Shown here: in pieces, positions 1 through 9,526 of the stretch
Layout of the letters: each line of letters opens with the position of its first letter
Position numbering within the stretch: the first letter of the stretch is position 1
DNA from: Candidatus Planktophila lacus
GTDB lineage: Bacteria; Pseudomonadota; Gammaproteobacteria; Steroidobacterales; Steroidobacteraceae
Direction: 5' to 3'
NCBI GenBank assembly: GCA_943331345.2
Contig: CALQLF020000019.1
Coordinates: 1-43,123 of the forward strand
Length of the DNA: 43,123 nt
The notes under the pieces: model-generated
Seen by the model: the letters and a program-made list of their open reading frames with translations, nothing else
Told to the model about the DNA's origin: nothing
The model's database searches: none
Position numbers and translations under genes: made by a program

Positions 1-9
1 CTCGCTCCT

Positions 10-74
10 ACAAACGAACCCAGTGCCTGGTGGGAGCGAACCCGGTGCCTTGTGGGAGCGAACCCGGTGCTTTG
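10..74. repeat. Degenerate 22-bp tandem repeats leading into a REP
   Basis: Two consecutive 22-bp units (31-52 and 53-74) are almost identical: each starts TGGGAGCGAACCCGGTGC and ends in a short TTG-like tail. A partial third unit lies at about 14-30. The next 22 bp (75-96) start the same way (TGGGAGCGA) but continue as a canonical REP hairpin. The units therefore look like REP derivatives in which the second hairpin arm was replaced and then tandemly amplified. Function unknown. Confidence 0.7.
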
Positions 75-127
75 TGGGAGCGAGCTTGCTCGCGACTCTT
101 CCGGGGGCAGCAAGCTACCTACGCCAC
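73..127. repeat. REP pair at the 3' end of the RAYT gene (type A plus degenerate type B)
   Basis: A complete type A REP (stem GCGAGC/GCTCGC, GTGG foot) lies at 73-96 in forward orientation. A decayed type B copy in reverse orientation lies at about 102-124 (GGCAGCAAGCTACC). The decayed copy overlaps the last codons of the transposase gene. Read on the minus strand, its GTAG foot supplies the TAG stop codon. Confidence 0.75.
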
Positions 128-637
128 CGGATCCCCGCCGCCGGAGCGCTCACCAAGCCATTCGGCGTCCCAAAAAGCGTAGTCCCAAACAGAGACGCAG
201 AGCCCGGCCCGCACGGGGTTGCGTACCAGGTAACGCGCCGCAGGACGCCACTCCCGCTCCCCGCGCAGGGCGTGCTCGTGAAACCCCGCCTGCCACACGG
301 GGCCACCCTCCATCACTGCTGCGCGCGCCGTCAACGACTTCAAGCGCTGAACCGAAGCGGCCAGGGAAAGACCATGGCCTAGTTGCAACAACCAGTGCGC
401 ATGGTCTGGCATCAGCACCCATGCCATCACGCGAGTATCCAGAAGCTTTCCTCCGCCAGTCATAAACCGCGCTACTCGACAGGCAGTATCGAAATCTGCA
501 AAAAGCGGTCGGCGCTCTTCCACAACACTGGTGACCAGATAGGCCGTTCCGGGAATCGAATAGCGATACCGGCGCAGAGCGCGATATCCCTTGTCGTTCA
601 GGTGAAGAGTGCCTGCGGTGGCTGTGCGACTTTCCAT
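119..637 (-). CDS. REP-associated tyrosine transposase (RAYT)
   Basis: Single-domain transposase of the IS200/IS605-like Y1/HUH superfamily (TnpA-REP type), expected to nick and join single-stranded DNA at REP hairpins. About 172 residues, normal for the family. Visible hallmarks are MPDHAHWL, which carries the HxH metal-binding pair, the VWQAGFHEHALR segment, and ARYLVRNPVRAGL, which holds the presumed catalytic tyrosine just before the conserved NPVRAG. The ATG at 637 was chosen over a GTG two codons upstream; both are possible. The gene is bracketed by REPs (73-96 and 773-796), the usual RAYT arrangement, and about 39 related REPs lie in the window, so it is the likely mobiliser of that family (inference). 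No intact terminal inverted repeats of an IS are seen, consistent with domesticated RAYTs. It lies directly beyond clpX, where lon is usually found in Pseudomonas-type genomes (recalled synteny). Confidence 0.9.
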   Translation of the reverse strand: MESRTATAGTLHLNDKGYRALRRYRYSIPGTAYLVTSVVEERRPLFADFDTACRVARFMTGGGKLLDTRVMAWVLMPDHAHWLLQLGHGLSLAASVQRLKSLTARAAVMEGGPVWQAGFHEHALRGEREWRPAARYLVRNPVRAGLCVSVWDYAFWDAEWLGERSGGGDPVA

Positions 638-643
638 GAACAC

Positions 644-1087
644 AGCGTGGCGCCGGTGGCAACGAAAAACCAGCCGCAGTAATCAGCAAAGTTCTATAAA
701 AACAGCGTGCTGCGCGCGCGGGACTGCCTGAAATGGGACGAAGCGCATAGATTCAAGACGACGTCGTTAAGAGTCGCGAGCAAGCTCGCTCCCACAAAGT
801 AATGCTCCCCTACGCGGCCCCAACTCCAATGTAGGAGGCAGCTTGCTGCCGACCCAAGAGTCGCGAGCAAGCTCGCTCCCACAGTGGCATGGTTCTTTGT
901 AGGAGGCAGCTTGCTGCCGACCCAAGAGTCGCGAGCAAGCTCGCTCCCACAGTGGCACGGTTTCTTTGTAGGAGGCAGCTTGCTGCCGACTCTTTCATTT
1001 CACACATAAAAAAACCGGGCCAAGCCCGGTTTTTATTTTTAAGAGTCGGGAGCAAGCTCCCTCCTACAAAGGCGGCTACAGCCGGCC
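644..1087. repeat. REP/REPIN array between the RAYT and clpX
   Basis: This 444-bp stretch has no credible gene. It carries REP copies at 773-796 (A, reverse), 831-853 (B, forward), 860-883 (A, reverse), 899-921 (B, forward), 928-951 (A, reverse), 968-990 (B, forward) and, beyond a terminator, 1045-1068 (C, reverse). Copies alternate strictly, giving three successive inverted A-B doublets (REPINs) at 773-853, 860-921 and 928-990. A unit of about 68 bp is tandemly duplicated (831-898 and 899-967). Positions 644-772 hold nothing recognisable. Confidence 0.9.
1008..1040 (-). terminator. Rho-independent terminator downstream of clpX
   Basis: A perfect 11-bp stem (1010-1020 with 1024-1034, core CCGGGC/GCCCGG) has a 3-nt loop. 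Runs of A on the left and T on the right give a U-tract in both directions. It lies about 50 bp past the clpX stop and should end the tig-clpP-clpX transcript. It may also work from the other side. Confidence 0.85.
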
Positions 1088-2401
1088 TCAGCTGGCGTTG
1101 GCTATCATCGGCTGTTCCTCGGCAGGCTTTTCGAGGGCCTTGTAGAGGATGTACGGCGGGGCTTCGCCATTGATGACGGCGTCGTCCACGATGACCTTGT
1201 CGACGTTCTTCAACGCCGGCAGTTCATACATGGTGTCCAGCAGGACATTTTCGAGGATGGTGCGCAGACCACGGGCACCGGTCTTGCGAACCATGGCGCG
1301 CTTGGCCACGGCGCGCAGAGCGCTGTCCGCGAACTCCAATTCCGCCCCTTCCATCTCGAACAGCTTGCGGTACTGCTTCGTCAGCGCGTTCCGCGGCGAG
1401 GTGAGGATGGAGATGAGCGCGTCTTCGTCCAGCTCGTTCAGGGTGGCCACCACGGGGAGGCGCCCAACGAACTCGGGGATGAGGCCGTACTTCACGAGGT
1501 CTTCCGGCTCCACATCGCGGAACACTTCCACGCCGTGCGGCCGTTCGTCCTTGTTACGGACCTCGGCCACGAAGCCGATGCCGCTCTTCTGGGTGCGGTT
1601 CAGGATGATCTTGTCCAGCCCCGAGAAGGCGCCACCACAGATGAACAGGATGTTCGAGGTGTCGACCTGCAGGAATTCCTGCTGGGGGTGCTTACGGCCA
1701 CCCTGCGGCGGCACGCTGGCCACGGTGCCTTCGATGAGCTTCAGCAGCGCCTGCTGCACGCCTTCGCCGGACACGTCGCGGGTGATGGACGGGTTGTCGC
1801 TCTTGCGGGAGATTTTGTCGATTTCGTCGATGTAGACAATGCCCGTCTGGGCCTTCTCCACGTCGTAATCGCACTTCTGCAGGAGCTTCTGGATGATGTT
1901 TTCGACGTCTTCGCCGACGTAGCCCGCTTCAGTGAGCGTAGTGGCGTCCGCAATGGTGAACGGGACATTCAACAGGCGAGCCAGCGTTTCGGCGAGCAGT
2001 GTCTTGCCGGAGCCGGTGGGGCCGATGAGCAGAATATTGCTCTTGGCCAACTCCACCTCGTCCTTCGGGCGCGACTTCTTCTCGCCGACGGGGGCGTTGG
2101 ACTGCAAGCGCTTGTAATGGTTGTAAACGGCCACGGCGAGCGTCTTCTTGGCCTTGTCCTGGCCAATGACATAGTCGTCGAGAACCTTCTTGATTTCCTG
2201 CGGCTTCGGCAGCTTCTCGCGGGAACGTTCCTGCTTCTCTTCGAGCTCTTCGCGGATGATGTCGTTGCAAAGCTCGACACATTCGTCGCAAACGAACACA
2301 GAGGGGCCGGCGATAAGCTTGCGCACCTCGTGCTGGCTCTTGCCGCAGAACGAGCAGTAAAGCAGCTTGCCGTCGTCCTTCGCCCGGGTGTCGTCGCTCA
2401 T
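1088..2401 (-). CDS. clpX: ATP-dependent Clp protease ATP-binding subunit ClpX
   Basis: AAA+ unfoldase that recognises, unfolds and feeds proteins to ClpP in the cytoplasm. 437 residues, full length. The N-terminal zinc-binding domain has C16, C19, C38 and C41. Walker A GPTGSGKT is at 127-134, the pore loop GYVG at 160-163 and Walker B IVYIDEID at about 188-195. Further on are the RKH loop (GGRKHPQ) and the IGF loop (SGIGF) that docks into ClpP. All catalytic elements are intact. It follows clpP by 48 bp on the same strand. Downstream comes a terminator and then the REP/RAYT region instead of the lon gene often found here. Confidence 0.98.
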   Translation of the reverse strand: MSDDTRAKDDGKLLYCSFCGKSQHEVRKLIAGPSVFVCDECVELCNDIIREELEEKQERSREKLPKPQEIKKVLDDYVIGQDKAKKTLAVAVYNHYKRLQSNAPVGEKKSRPKDEVELAKSNILLIGPTGSGKTLLAETLARLLNVPFTIADATTLTEAGYVGEDVENIIQKLLQKCDYDVEKAQTGIVYIDEIDKISRKSDNPSITRDVSGEGVQQALLKLIEGTVASVPPQGGRKHPQQEFLQVDTSNILFICGGAFSGLDKIILNRTQKSGIGFVAEVRNKDERPHGVEVFRDVEPEDLVKYGLIPEFVGRLPVVATLNELDEDALISILTSPRNALTKQYRKLFEMEGAELEFADSALRAVAKRAMVRKTGARGLRTILENVLLDTMYELPALKNVDKVIVDDAVINGEAPPYILYKALEKPAEEQPMIANAS

Positions 2402-2449
2402 TCAGCGCTCCTGCTAGGGTGCATGAAAAGGTTTATAGCACGACAGCCG

Positions 2450-3064
2450 TCAGGCCGTCGGCGCCACGTCACGCTTTGCCAGCACGTGATCGATCATGCC
2501 GTAGTCGCGGGCCGCTTCGGACGACATGAAGTTGTCGCGCTCGGTATCCGCCTTGATGCGGTCCAGCGTCTGGCCAGTGTGGTGGGCCAGGATGCCGTTG
2601 AGGCGGTCGCGGATGTAGAGAATTTCGCGAGCGTGGATGTCGATGTCCGTCGCCTGGCCCTGGTACCCGCCCAAGGGCTGGTGGATCATGACGCGGCTGT
2701 GGGGGAGCGAATAGCGCTTGCCCTTGGCACCGCCCGCCAGCAGCACGGCGCCCATGCTGGCTGCCTGCCCGATGCAGATGGTGCTGACGTCCGGCTTGAT
2801 GAACTGCATGGTGTCGTAGATGGCCAAACCCGCGGTGACATGGCCACCCGGCGAGTTGATGTACATCGCGATGTCCTTGTCCGGGTTTTCGCTTTCCAGG
2901 AACAGGAGCTGGGCGACAATGACGTTCGCCATGTAGTCCTCGACCGGACCGACACAGAAAATGATGCGCTCTTTGAGCAAGCGCGAGTAGATGTCGTAGG
3001 CGCGCTCGCCGCGGGCGGACTGCTCCACCACCATCGGCACCAGATTCAAGGCACGCTCATTCAT
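2450..3064 (-). CDS. clpP: ATP-dependent Clp protease proteolytic subunit ClpP
   Basis: Serine peptidase forming the barrel-shaped protease core that pairs with ClpX or ClpA. 204 residues, normal length. The catalytic triad is visible as Ser103 (GQAASMGA), His128 (VMIHQPLGG) and Asp177 (ERDNFMS). A strong Shine-Dalgarno (AAGGAG) sits 6-7 nt before the ATG. The gene lies between tig and clpX in the classical gammaproteobacterial order, with a 93-bp gap to tig, so it may be both co-transcribed and independently promoted. Confidence 0.98.
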   Translation of the reverse strand: MNERALNLVPMVVEQSARGERAYDIYSRLLKERIIFCVGPVEDYMANVIVAQLLFLESENPDKDIAMYINSPGGHVTAGLAIYDTMQFIKPDVSTICIGQAASMGAVLLAGGAKGKRYSLPHSRVMIHQPLGGYQGQATDIDIHAREILYIRDRLNGILAHHTGQTLDRIKADTERDNFMSSEAARDYGMIDHVLAKRDVAPTA

Positions 3065-3157
3065 TTGCTACTCCTTCCGTGTTCTGGACAGACCGGGAAA
3101 GGAAACGTTCCCTCCCCCGGTTTCGGCCTGACTACAACAGGCCACAGAGCTCAGGCC

Positions 3158-4459
3158 TCAGGCCTCGGCGCCGAAGTTCATCACTTCGCGGAACGAGACA
3201 GGCTGCGGAGAGACATTGGCCCGGGAAGCCACCCATTCAAGGGCTGCCTCTTCAAGAAGGTTCATTTGCAGCTGCTGCATCACCTGCGGGTTGCTGCGGT
3301 AGCCCTTCGCCGACTCTTCCGGGTTTTCGGTCTGGGCGGCGGCCTCGAGGAGGCGCTGTTCCAGCACGGCGTTGTCGATCTGGATGCCGACCGAATTCAC
3401 CAGCTCCGTCATGAGCAGGCCAATCTGGACGCGCTTGCGGGCCGGCTCGACGAACGGGTCCCGCGGGGGGAGCGTGTTGGCGTCGCGGGCGCCCATGCGG
3501 CGGAGCATGTCCAACTGCAGTTCGCGGATGGCCTGTTCAACCAACAGCTGCGGCAGCTCGAGCGGGTTGGACTCGGCCAACTTGTCGAGAATGGCCGAAC
3601 GGCGGCGCTGCTTCAGCGTCTGGGCCAATTCGCGGTTCATGTTGTCTGCCACTTCGGTACGCAGACGCTCCACGCCGCCCTCGTCGATACCGAAAGCCTT
3701 GCAGAACTCGTCGTTGAGCTCGGGCAGGTTGGGCGCTTCCACCTTCTGGAGGGTAGCGGTGAACTGGGCCGTCTTGCCGGCCAACTGCGGCGCACCGTAG
3801 TCCGCCGGGAAGTTGACGTCGAAGGTGCGGGTTTCGCCGGCAGAGCCGCCGCGGATGCCAGCCTCGAAGTCGGGGATCATGCGGCCGGCGCCGAGGATGA
3901 AGTTGATGCCTTCAGCCTTGCCGCCATCGAACGGCACGCCGTCGAGGGTGCCTTCGAAGTCCACGGTGACGCGGTCTTGGTCCTGCGCGGGACGACCAGC
4001 GTCCGCGTAGTCCGGGCGCTGCTTGCGCAGGGTTTCAATCATGGCGTCGATGTCGGCAGCAGTGACTTCCACCTGCGGCAGGCTGAGTTCCATGCCTTCG
4101 TGGCCCTGCAGGGTGACCGTGGGGTACACCTCGAAGTGGGCGGCGAAGCGGAGGTCTTCGCCCGAGCCGAGCGAGAGCGGCTCGACCTGAGGCTGGCCAA
4201 CCGGCTGCAGGCCTTCCTGACGGAGGCTTTCCGACAGGGCCTGACCGATGAGCTCGTTCACGACTTCATCGCGAACCTGGCCACCGTGCTGGCGGCGGAC
4301 GATATCCAGCGGCGCCTTGCCGGGGCGGAAGCCCTTGATCTTGGCGGTGCGACTGACCGTCTGGAGCCGCAACGAGAACGCCTTCTCGACCCGCTCGGCG
4401 GGCACTGCCACTTCCATACGGCGACCGAGGATACCCATCACCTGCACCGACACACTCAT
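3158..4459 (-). CDS. tig: Trigger factor, ribosome-associated chaperone and peptidyl-prolyl isomerase
   Basis: Binds the ribosome exit tunnel and folds nascent chains. 433 residues, typical length. The ribosome-docking signature GFRPGKAP is at about 43-50. The FKBP-type domain follows in the middle (VTVDFEGTLDGVPFDGGKA, then MIPDFEAGIRG), and the helical C-terminal chaperone arms complete it. The start at 4459 (MSVSVQV) was chosen because family members begin close to this point and an AGAGG-like ribosome site lies upstream. An in-frame ATG 17 codons earlier is less likely. First protein gene after tRNA-Leu and probably read from the tRNA promoter as well. Confidence 0.97.
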   Translation of the reverse strand: MSVSVQVMGILGRRMEVAVPAERVEKAFSLRLQTVSRTAKIKGFRPGKAPLDIVRRQHGGQVRDEVVNELIGQALSESLRQEGLQPVGQPQVEPLSLGSGEDLRFAAHFEVYPTVTLQGHEGMELSLPQVEVTAADIDAMIETLRKQRPDYADAGRPAQDQDRVTVDFEGTLDGVPFDGGKAEGINFILGAGRMIPDFEAGIRGGSAGETRTFDVNFPADYGAPQLAGKTAQFTATLQKVEAPNLPELNDEFCKAFGIDEGGVERLRTEVADNMNRELAQTLKQRRRSAILDKLAESNPLELPQLLVEQAIRELQLDMLRRMGARDANTLPPRDPFVEPARKRVQIGLLMTELVNSVGIQIDNAVLEQRLLEAAAQTENPEESAKGYRSNPQVMQQLQMNLLEEAALEWVASRANVSPQPVSFREVMNFGAEA

Positions 4460-4518
4460 GGCTGAACCAACCTCTTGTCCTGAAAGGAAATTCTGTTCTT
4501 TTTCCGGCACCCGGCCGA

Positions 4519-4603
<85 letters not shown>

Positions 4604-4625
4604 CCGAGGCCGGGATAAGCGCACC

Positions 4626-4654
4626 AGTATACCCCAGCCACGGCGGCCTGACAG
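4626..4654 (-). promoter_or_regulatory. Sigma-70 type promoter of tRNA-Leu / tig-clpP-clpX
   Basis: Read on the minus strand: a -35 box CTGTCA, a 17-nt spacer and a -10 box TATACT. The expected start is about 15 nt before the tRNA 5' end. An inverted repeat (4638-4662, arms CCACGGC/GCCGTGG) overlaps the -35 box; whether it is an operator is unknown. Confidence 0.55.
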
Positions 4655-4721
4655 GGCCGTGGGGGACATGAATGGAGCGCACAGGAGCCAAGGGAAGGGC
4701 CCTAGGGCCGTGTGGTGGGTA

Positions 4722-5189
4722 TCAGCGCCAGCAAGTCGTCGTATTGTCGGTACCACTCGACTTGGTGGCCCCGCGCAACAGCGCCTCGGTTAGCGTGAAC
4801 CGCGCGCAGTTGGTGTCCTTTAGCTGGGGGCTGCCGGCGGCAGGCACCGCCACGGCGGTGAAGGCATTGGCCAAGTCCGTGGATTCGATGGTTAGCGTGT
4901 AATAGCGACGATCCGTTCCCGGAATGCCCAACCCCGTTGGCGGCGAGGTAGTGATATTGGCGGTGGCTGCATAGGTGTTGTTCTGCAAGTAGTAACGCTC
5001 CTGCGCCGCCGCCACCCGCAACAGCGCTGCCGTGGCATCCGTACGCTGCGCGCGCAAGACCTGCGCCCGATAAGCCGGGTAAGCGATGGCCGCGAGTATG
5101 CCCACGATGGCGATGGTGACCATCAGTTCGATGAGCGTGAAGCCACGATTGCGCCTATGGGTGTTCAATTCCATGCCCGGCTGATTCAT
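4722..5189 (-). CDS. pilE: Type IV pilin PilE (minor pilin-like)
   Basis: Prepilin of 155 residues. A basic leader ends at Gly16, followed by FTLIEL with Glu21 (the +5 Glu) and the hydrophobic helix [21 protein letters not shown]. The rest is a small globular pilin domain with two cysteines near the C-terminus (C128 and C153 approximately) that could form the D-region disulfide. Its ATG overlaps the pilY1 stop (ATGA), so translation is probably coupled. It is the last gene of the pilus operon, matching the PilE position in P. aeruginosa. Role: a minor pilin of the initiation and tip complex with FimT/PilV/PilW/PilX/PilY1 (family knowledge). Confidence 0.93.
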   Translation of the reverse strand: MNQPGMELNTHRRNRGFTLIELMVTIAIVGILAAIAYPAYRAQVLRAQRTDATAALLRVAAAQERYYLQNNTYAATANITTSPPTGLGIPGTDRRYYTLTIESTDLANAFTAVAVPAAGSPQLKDTNCARFTLTEALLRGATKSSGTDNTTTCWR

Positions 5190-8100
5190 GGCGTTACCTG
5201 CCGTTCACGCCAATAGGTTTTCTTGGGCGCATTGCTGAATTCCACACCGCAAGTTTCAAGACCCACGAGGCAACGCGGCGGTGGCCGGCAGGCCTCGCCC
5301 ACGCAGCCAGCCGCCGGACTGGGGAACAGGAACACGGCTTCCGGGGAGATGCCACCCTGTGCCAATACCTTCTCTCGGTCGGCTGTCGTGGGCGGGTTCA
5401 GCACCACATCGCGGTTGGCGGCGAGGAGTGGACTGCCGTCGATGAGATTCACGGAGAACAAGCGATTGGTACCCTGCCGCGGCGTGCAGGAGGCAGCCAG
5501 CCCGCTGACGTCGGGAGTGAAACTGGGGAAGAACACCACGTTGCCGAAGGTACGCGCTTCCGCCAGCACCTTCTCGCCCGTGCGCGGCAGAACAATCTTC
5601 CAGCCCGCTGCGGCGGCCGGAATGGTGGGCGCCACATTGGCCGTGACATTCACCAAGGTGGAGGTCGTGTCGGTGATGGGCGTCCAGGCGTTGAATTCCG
5701 CCTGCGTCTTCTTCGCGAACACGCTGTAATCGCGCAGTGCGTAGAACACGTCCTGCACCTGCGTATTCAACGGGCTGGCGCGATAGCCAGAACCCACGTT
5801 GATGCTGAGATAGGCAGCGGAGCCTGGCTTGCGCACCAAGGCCACGTCCGGGGCGTAATAGAAGCGCCGCGTGGTGGACGCCGGGTGTGTTACGTCGTCC
5901 GCATTGCCGAGCGAGGCAAACACGCCACCCGCACCGAAGCTGGACACGGGGTTACCCTTGGTAAAGTCGAAGCGCCAAACCCGCCCGCCCATGTCACCGG
6001 CGTAAACGCGGTCGGCGTAGTCGTCACCGTCGAAGTCAATGACACGAACATCCGCCGGAATGGCGTTGTTCATCTTCGCCAATTCCAGCGTCGCGCCGCT
6101 ACCGGTGCCGCCGGCGCGCCACAACACACTCCCGGTGACTGCATCAACGATGTAGATGCCGTTACCCGAAGCGTCCGTGGTGTACGTTGTAGTGCCATCC
6201 ACGGCCGGGTCCTGGTCGGCCTCATAGCCGCCACCAAAGATGATGACGTCCTTGTCTACGCTTTGGGACGAGCCGCCGATGTCTGCTTTGGTGAGCTGCG
6301 GCGTGGACCAAGTCTGCCCAATGCCCGGCAACTGCGCGCCAGTCAGCTTCCACAAAAAGCGCGGCGCGGTTTTGTCAGTCACATCCAAAGCGAAGTAGTT
6401 GCTGCCACCCCGCCGCTGCCCGAAGTAGAGGTAAACCTTGTCACCATTCGCCGGCTCGATGACGCCGTTGAAGTTCTTGTCGACGCGAAGAACGGAAATG
6501 TTGCCGTCGAGGGTACTCAGCTTGACATTGGTCGAGGTCGAATCCAGCGCATTCAGCACTTGGGTCCACGTAGTATCCGGCACGAAAGACCACAATTCAG
6601 CGCCACTCGTCACGTCAATGGCCTGCAAGATGCCTTCGTTTGTCGCTGCGTAAACCACGCCATCATTGGCATTAGGCGAAGCCGCAGTACCGCCATAGAT
6701 GACAGTAGCCGGACGCGCATGGAGCGGGTCGCCCATCTGCAAGCGAGCCTCAGTGATATTGCCGTCGGCGTCGAGGTCGAAGACATCCGCACCGCGAAGC
6801 CAGTTAATGGCCTGTGTCAGGGTGGTGCCAGTAGTGATACCAAGCGCTGCGGAAGTCAGCGCGGCGTTGGCTGTAGACCATGCATTTGCAGCATTGGTCA
6901 ACAGCGTGGTGGGCGAACCGCTGTAATAGGTGTACATCTTGCGCAGCGCCGGGTCCGGCAATTTGCTAGCCGCACCGCCCTGCGCTGCCTGTGCTCCGTC
7001 CACCGCGGGCGACCAGTAACTCTGCGCGGAGTCCTTGAAGAACCCCGAGGCTGCATCCACCGCCGGCAGACTATTCACGTCGACGAGATTGCCGGTCGCC
7101 GGGTCCACTTGGTATTTCTTCAGATTGCCGGGCCAGAGCTGCGACAACGCGGGACGGAACACGGTGACGTAAATGTCGTTGAGGTTCTGGGTTCGGTTGA
7201 AGGCGTTCACGCTCACCGTGGGTGACGAGAACGTGGTGTTGATGCTGAGAATTTCCGTGACGATGGATTGAAAGACCGTAGAGAGTTCCGCCGTATCGTT
7301 GGCCACGTAGTACTTGCCGCCACCCAGCGTGGCCGTGCGTTGCAGCAACGTCTGCGTGCTGGCGAAGCCGATGGTATACGTCTGCACTGTCTGCACACCC
7401 GGAATGTTCGGGTTCTGGTCAGCCGTGGCGTAGTAGCCGGCCAAGTCGTCAAGGCAGATGCCGTCCGGGTTCGTCACGCTACCCGTCGTATCGCAACTCG
7501 CCTTGCCCACCATCGAAGCTGCGAGAGCGTTCGCACTACTGTCCTGAGTGGGGTCACCGTCGGTCAGGTAAACAATATAGTTTTTCTGGCACCCGTATTC
7601 GATGGGAGTCTTGTAAGTGCTGGTATTGCTGGCGAGGCGCGAACCGATGACGCTGGGGTTGGCTATCGAAGTAAAGCCAGACAACTTGGTAGCACTCTGG
7701 CCGAAGTTCCAGGTCTTGCCCTGCCAGTACAGCCCGGCTTCGTACATCGTCTCCGAAAGCGGCGTGAAGGTTTCCGCATTCAGCCCCACGAGCGAGGAAA
7801 TCATGGTCGCGCGGTTCGTTTCGATGTCATTCACCGGCACGGCGACCAACCCACCCTGGTTGTTGTAACTGAAGTACATCAAGCCAACATTCACGCCGGT
7901 GATGGAATTCAGCAGGCTGGTGGCCACATCGCGAACGATGTTGATCTTGGAATTGGAAACAGTGGCCGTGGTGTTGTACCAAGCGACGTAGTTGGCACTG
8001 TAGAGCGTGTAGGTGTTCTGCCGGGTCCAGTCGATGGAACTGGCAGCCGTGGCGGTGTAGCCCGTATCGGTATTGGCAGTATCGTCCTTGGCGTACTTGG

Positions 8101-8614
8101 CAGCCGAGGCCGCGTTAAGACCGTGGATACCACTGTCCGCCTGGCACTCCACAATATGCGTAGGCTGACGCGAGTCCAGCGTACTCCAACGACGGCCACC
8201 CGCGGAACGGGAGGCGTCGTAGCGACCGATACGTCCGATGTAGAAACCGGAGGAGGTGAAAGCGGTGTTCGCCGCGTTGCAGGCTACCGCCGAGGCATTA
8301 ACCCAACTCGTGCTGCTGCAACTTGGAACACTGGAGCCGGTAGCAAAAAAGACTCGCGACGAGAGCGTTGCGCCGCACGAGGACGTGGTCAGGTAATTCG
8401 TCGCTGGGTCGAAGGCCGTCTGCGTGGTAATCAGTTCCGACATGGAGCCGGAGTTGTCGAAGATGAACAGGATATTTGGCTTGATGGTGGCGAACTGGCT
8501 GTTGCTGCCAACGAAAATCTCGGTGTCGTCCGCGTGGGCAGGCAACAGCGGCAGCGAAGCGAACAGCGCCGCCAACAGCACCGCAACATGACGAAAAGAA
8601 GAATGACGGTTCAT
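5186..8614 (-). CDS. pilY1: Type IV pilus tip-associated adhesin/biogenesis protein PilY1
   Basis: 1142 residues. A signal peptide ends near residue 28 (PAHA/DD). An N-terminal von Willebrand A-like region has a MIDAS-type DNSGSMS (D53, S55, S57). The C-terminal half is the PilC/PilY1 beta-propeller, recognisable from PQQ-like blades such as [15 protein letters not shown] and [10 protein letters not shown] calcium-loop-like DFDGDDYAD is followed by [10 protein letters not shown]. In other bacteria PilY1 sits at the pilus tip, controls retraction, adhesion and surface sensing, and works with the minor pilins. Start and stop overlap its neighbours (ATGA at both ends). No frameshift is seen. Confidence 0.96.
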   Translation of the reverse strand: MNRHSSFRHVAVLLAALFASLPLLPAHADDTEIFVGSNSQFATIKPNILFIFDNSGSMSELITTQTAFDPATNYLTTSSCGATLSSRVFFATGSSVPSCSSTSWVNASAVACNAANTAFTSSGFYIGRIGRYDASRSAGGRRWSTLDSRQPTHIVECQADSGIHGLNAASAAKYAKDDTANTDTGYTATAASSIDWTRQNTYTLYSANYVAWYNTTATVSNSKINIVRDVATSLLNSITGVNVGLMYFSYNNQGGLVAVPVNDIETNRATMISSLVGLNAETFTPLSETMYEAGLYWQGKTWNFGQSATKLSGFTSIANPSVIGSRLASNTSTYKTPIEYGCQKNYIVYLTDGDPTQDSSANALAASMVGKASCDTTGSVTNPDGICLDDLAGYYATADQNPNIPGVQTVQTYTIGFASTQTLLQRTATLGGGKYYVANDTAELSTVFQSIVTEILSINTTFSSPTVSVNAFNRTQNLNDIYVTVFRPALSQLWPGNLKKYQVDPATGNLVDVNSLPAVDAASGFFKDSAQSYWSPAVDGAQAAQGGAASKLPDPALRKMYTYYSGSPTTLLTNAANAWSTANAALTSAALGITTGTTLTQAINWLRGADVFDLDADGNITEARLQMGDPLHARPATVIYGGTAASPNANDGVVYAATNEGILQAIDVTSGAELWSFVPDTTWTQVLNALDSTSTNVKLSTLDGNISVLRVDKNFNGVIEPANGDKVYLYFGQRRGGSNYFALDVTDKTAPRFLWKLTGAQLPGIGQTWSTPQLTKADIGGSSQSVDKDVIIFGGGYEADQDPAVDGTTTYTTDASGNGIYIVDAVTGSVLWRAGGTGSGATLELAKMNNAIPADVRVIDFDGDDYADRVYAGDMGGRVWRFDFTKGNPVSSFGAGGVFASLGNADDVTHPASTTRRFYYAPDVALVRKPGSAAYLSINVGSGYRASPLNTQVQDVFYALRDYSVFAKKTQAEFNAWTPITDTTSTLVNVTANVAPTIPAAAAGWKIVLPRTGEKVLAEARTFGNVVFFPSFTPDVSGLAASCTPRQGTNRLFSVNLIDGSPLLAANRDVVLNPPTTADREKVLAQGGISPEAVFLFPSPAAGCVGEACRPPPRCLVGLETCGVEFSNAPKKTYWRERQVTP

Positions 8615-9018
8615 GGCATCACCGTGACACGAGTGACTTCACCCGAGGACAAGCTTATGGACAGAAAGACCGCCGTGAACTTGCCACCCTGAACGGCAGC
8701 CAAAAACTCACGGTACGTAGCGGGCTGGTTGAGGACCAGAAACCGTGTAGCCGCCCCGAGTGGGTAACGGTCTTGCTTGCAACGCACACAGCCGGGCAGA
8801 GATACCGAACCTCTAGCGCTATCGGGCCAACGCGTGTCCGCCACCTTCAGTTCGTACGAGTACTCTTGCATCACCAAAGGATGAACAGCCTGCGCAACCG
8901 GCACAACACAGATGGTTCCCAGCAAAAACAGCGAGGCCAACAGGGCGGCGATGGGCCTGCTGGAAACGCTTGCGCCTCGCGGGCTACCGTCATTGCAGGT
9001 GTTTTCAATAGTTTGCAT
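8611..9018 (-). CDS. Unknown secreted protein of the minor-pilin operon
   Basis: 135 residues and not recognised. It has a basic start, a hydrophobic stretch (about 22-44, IAALLASLFLLGTICVVPVA) and a likely signal-peptidase site after AQA. A soluble domain of about 90 residues follows, with a CVRC (CxxC) motif and a Val/Thr-rich C-terminus. The stop overlaps the pilY1 start by 4 nt and the gene follows pilX by 21 bp, so it is embedded in the pilus operon. A periplasmic or tip accessory factor for PilX/PilY1 is a reasonable guess only. It lacks the prepilin G/FxxxE motif, so it is not another pilin. Confidence 0.75.
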   Translation of the reverse strand: MQTIENTCNDGSPRGASVSSRPIAALLASLFLLGTICVVPVAQAVHPLVMQEYSYELKVADTRWPDSARGSVSLPGCVRCKQDRYPLGAATRFLVLNQPATYREFLAAVQGGKFTAVFLSISLSSGEVTRVTVMP

Positions 9019-9039
9019 ATGCTGCCCCTACCCTGCGCT

Positions 9040-9519
9040 TCAACGCGCTGAAGGCCCGATGATGTAAAAACCCTGTTCCTGCACCACTTCACTGCCGCGC
9101 ACCGATTTTCCGGTGGCCTGTACCTCGAAGTGGAAGGCGGAGAAACCGGAACTGGTTCCCAGGCTGTAGCCACCCGCCGGCACGCCGGTCACGCCGTTGT
9201 CCGGGTCGAAACTGACCGTGTATTCATAAGTGTCGGTGGCGTTGCCCGGCACAGCGGTACTGGCCACTGTCACTGTCACACCCGTGGTCGGCAAGTTGGG
9301 CGTGATCATGCCCAGCTGCACGCCACGGGAGGCTGCTTGAAAGGCATTTTCGTGGAACTGCCGGTTGGCCGCCATGCGCAGGTCGGAGGTCGCCATGGTC
9401 ATGGCCGCCACCGCGAGCACCGTGATGACCAACAGCAAAATGAGGCCAACAAACAAAGCGACGCCACGCTGGCTACGGGGAGAAGCAAAGCGCATCGGGC
9501 GTTTTTTTCCTGTGCTCAT
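9040..9519 (-). CDS. pilX: Minor pilin / assembly protein PilX
   Basis: 159 residues. The basic leader ends at Gly19 (SQRG), followed by VALFVGLILLLVITVLAVAAM. As in other PilX proteins, the +5 Glu of ordinary pilins is absent (VALFV). The middle has the PilX-typical SDLRMAANRQFHENAFQAA segment, and the C-terminus ends in FHFEVQATGKSVRGSEVVQEQGFY, which matches family pattern. It starts 7 nt after pilW. Expected role: component of the minor pilin priming complex in the inner membrane and at the pilus tip. Confidence 0.92.
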   Translation of the reverse strand: MSTGKKRPMRFASPRSQRGVALFVGLILLLVITVLAVAAMTMATSDLRMAANRQFHENAFQAASRGVQLGMITPNLPTTGVTVTVASTAVPGNATDTYEYTVSFDPDNGVTGVPAGGYSLGTSSGFSAFHFEVQATGKSVRGSEVVQEQGFYIIGPSAR

Positions 9520-9526
9520 GTCAGCC

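Noticed and set aside
694-1055. Several short frames encoding repeated [16 protein letters not shown] or WERACSRL peptides
   Set aside because: These are translations of REP copies, which are open in most frames; no gene-like start or non-repeat content.
3088-3121. Imperfect hairpin in the tig-clpP gap as an attenuator or thermosensor
   Set aside because: Several mismatches, no U-tract and no pairing with the clpP ribosome site; not enough to support a call.
1535-4465. A 976-codon open frame on the plus strand across clpX, clpP and tig
   Set aside because: It is antisense to three certain genes with complete active sites. High GC third positions keep the opposite frame open. The translation is low-complexity and shows no family.
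4638-4662. Inverted repeat CCACGGC/GCCGTGG as a pilE terminator or operator
   Set aside because: No T-run follows on the minus strand, so not a standard terminator; overlap with the -35 box is suggestive only.
5885-8692. Two long plus-strand open frames opposite pilY1
   Set aside because: Shadow frames of pilY1; no start context, no domains, and they lie within a coupled operon on the other strand.
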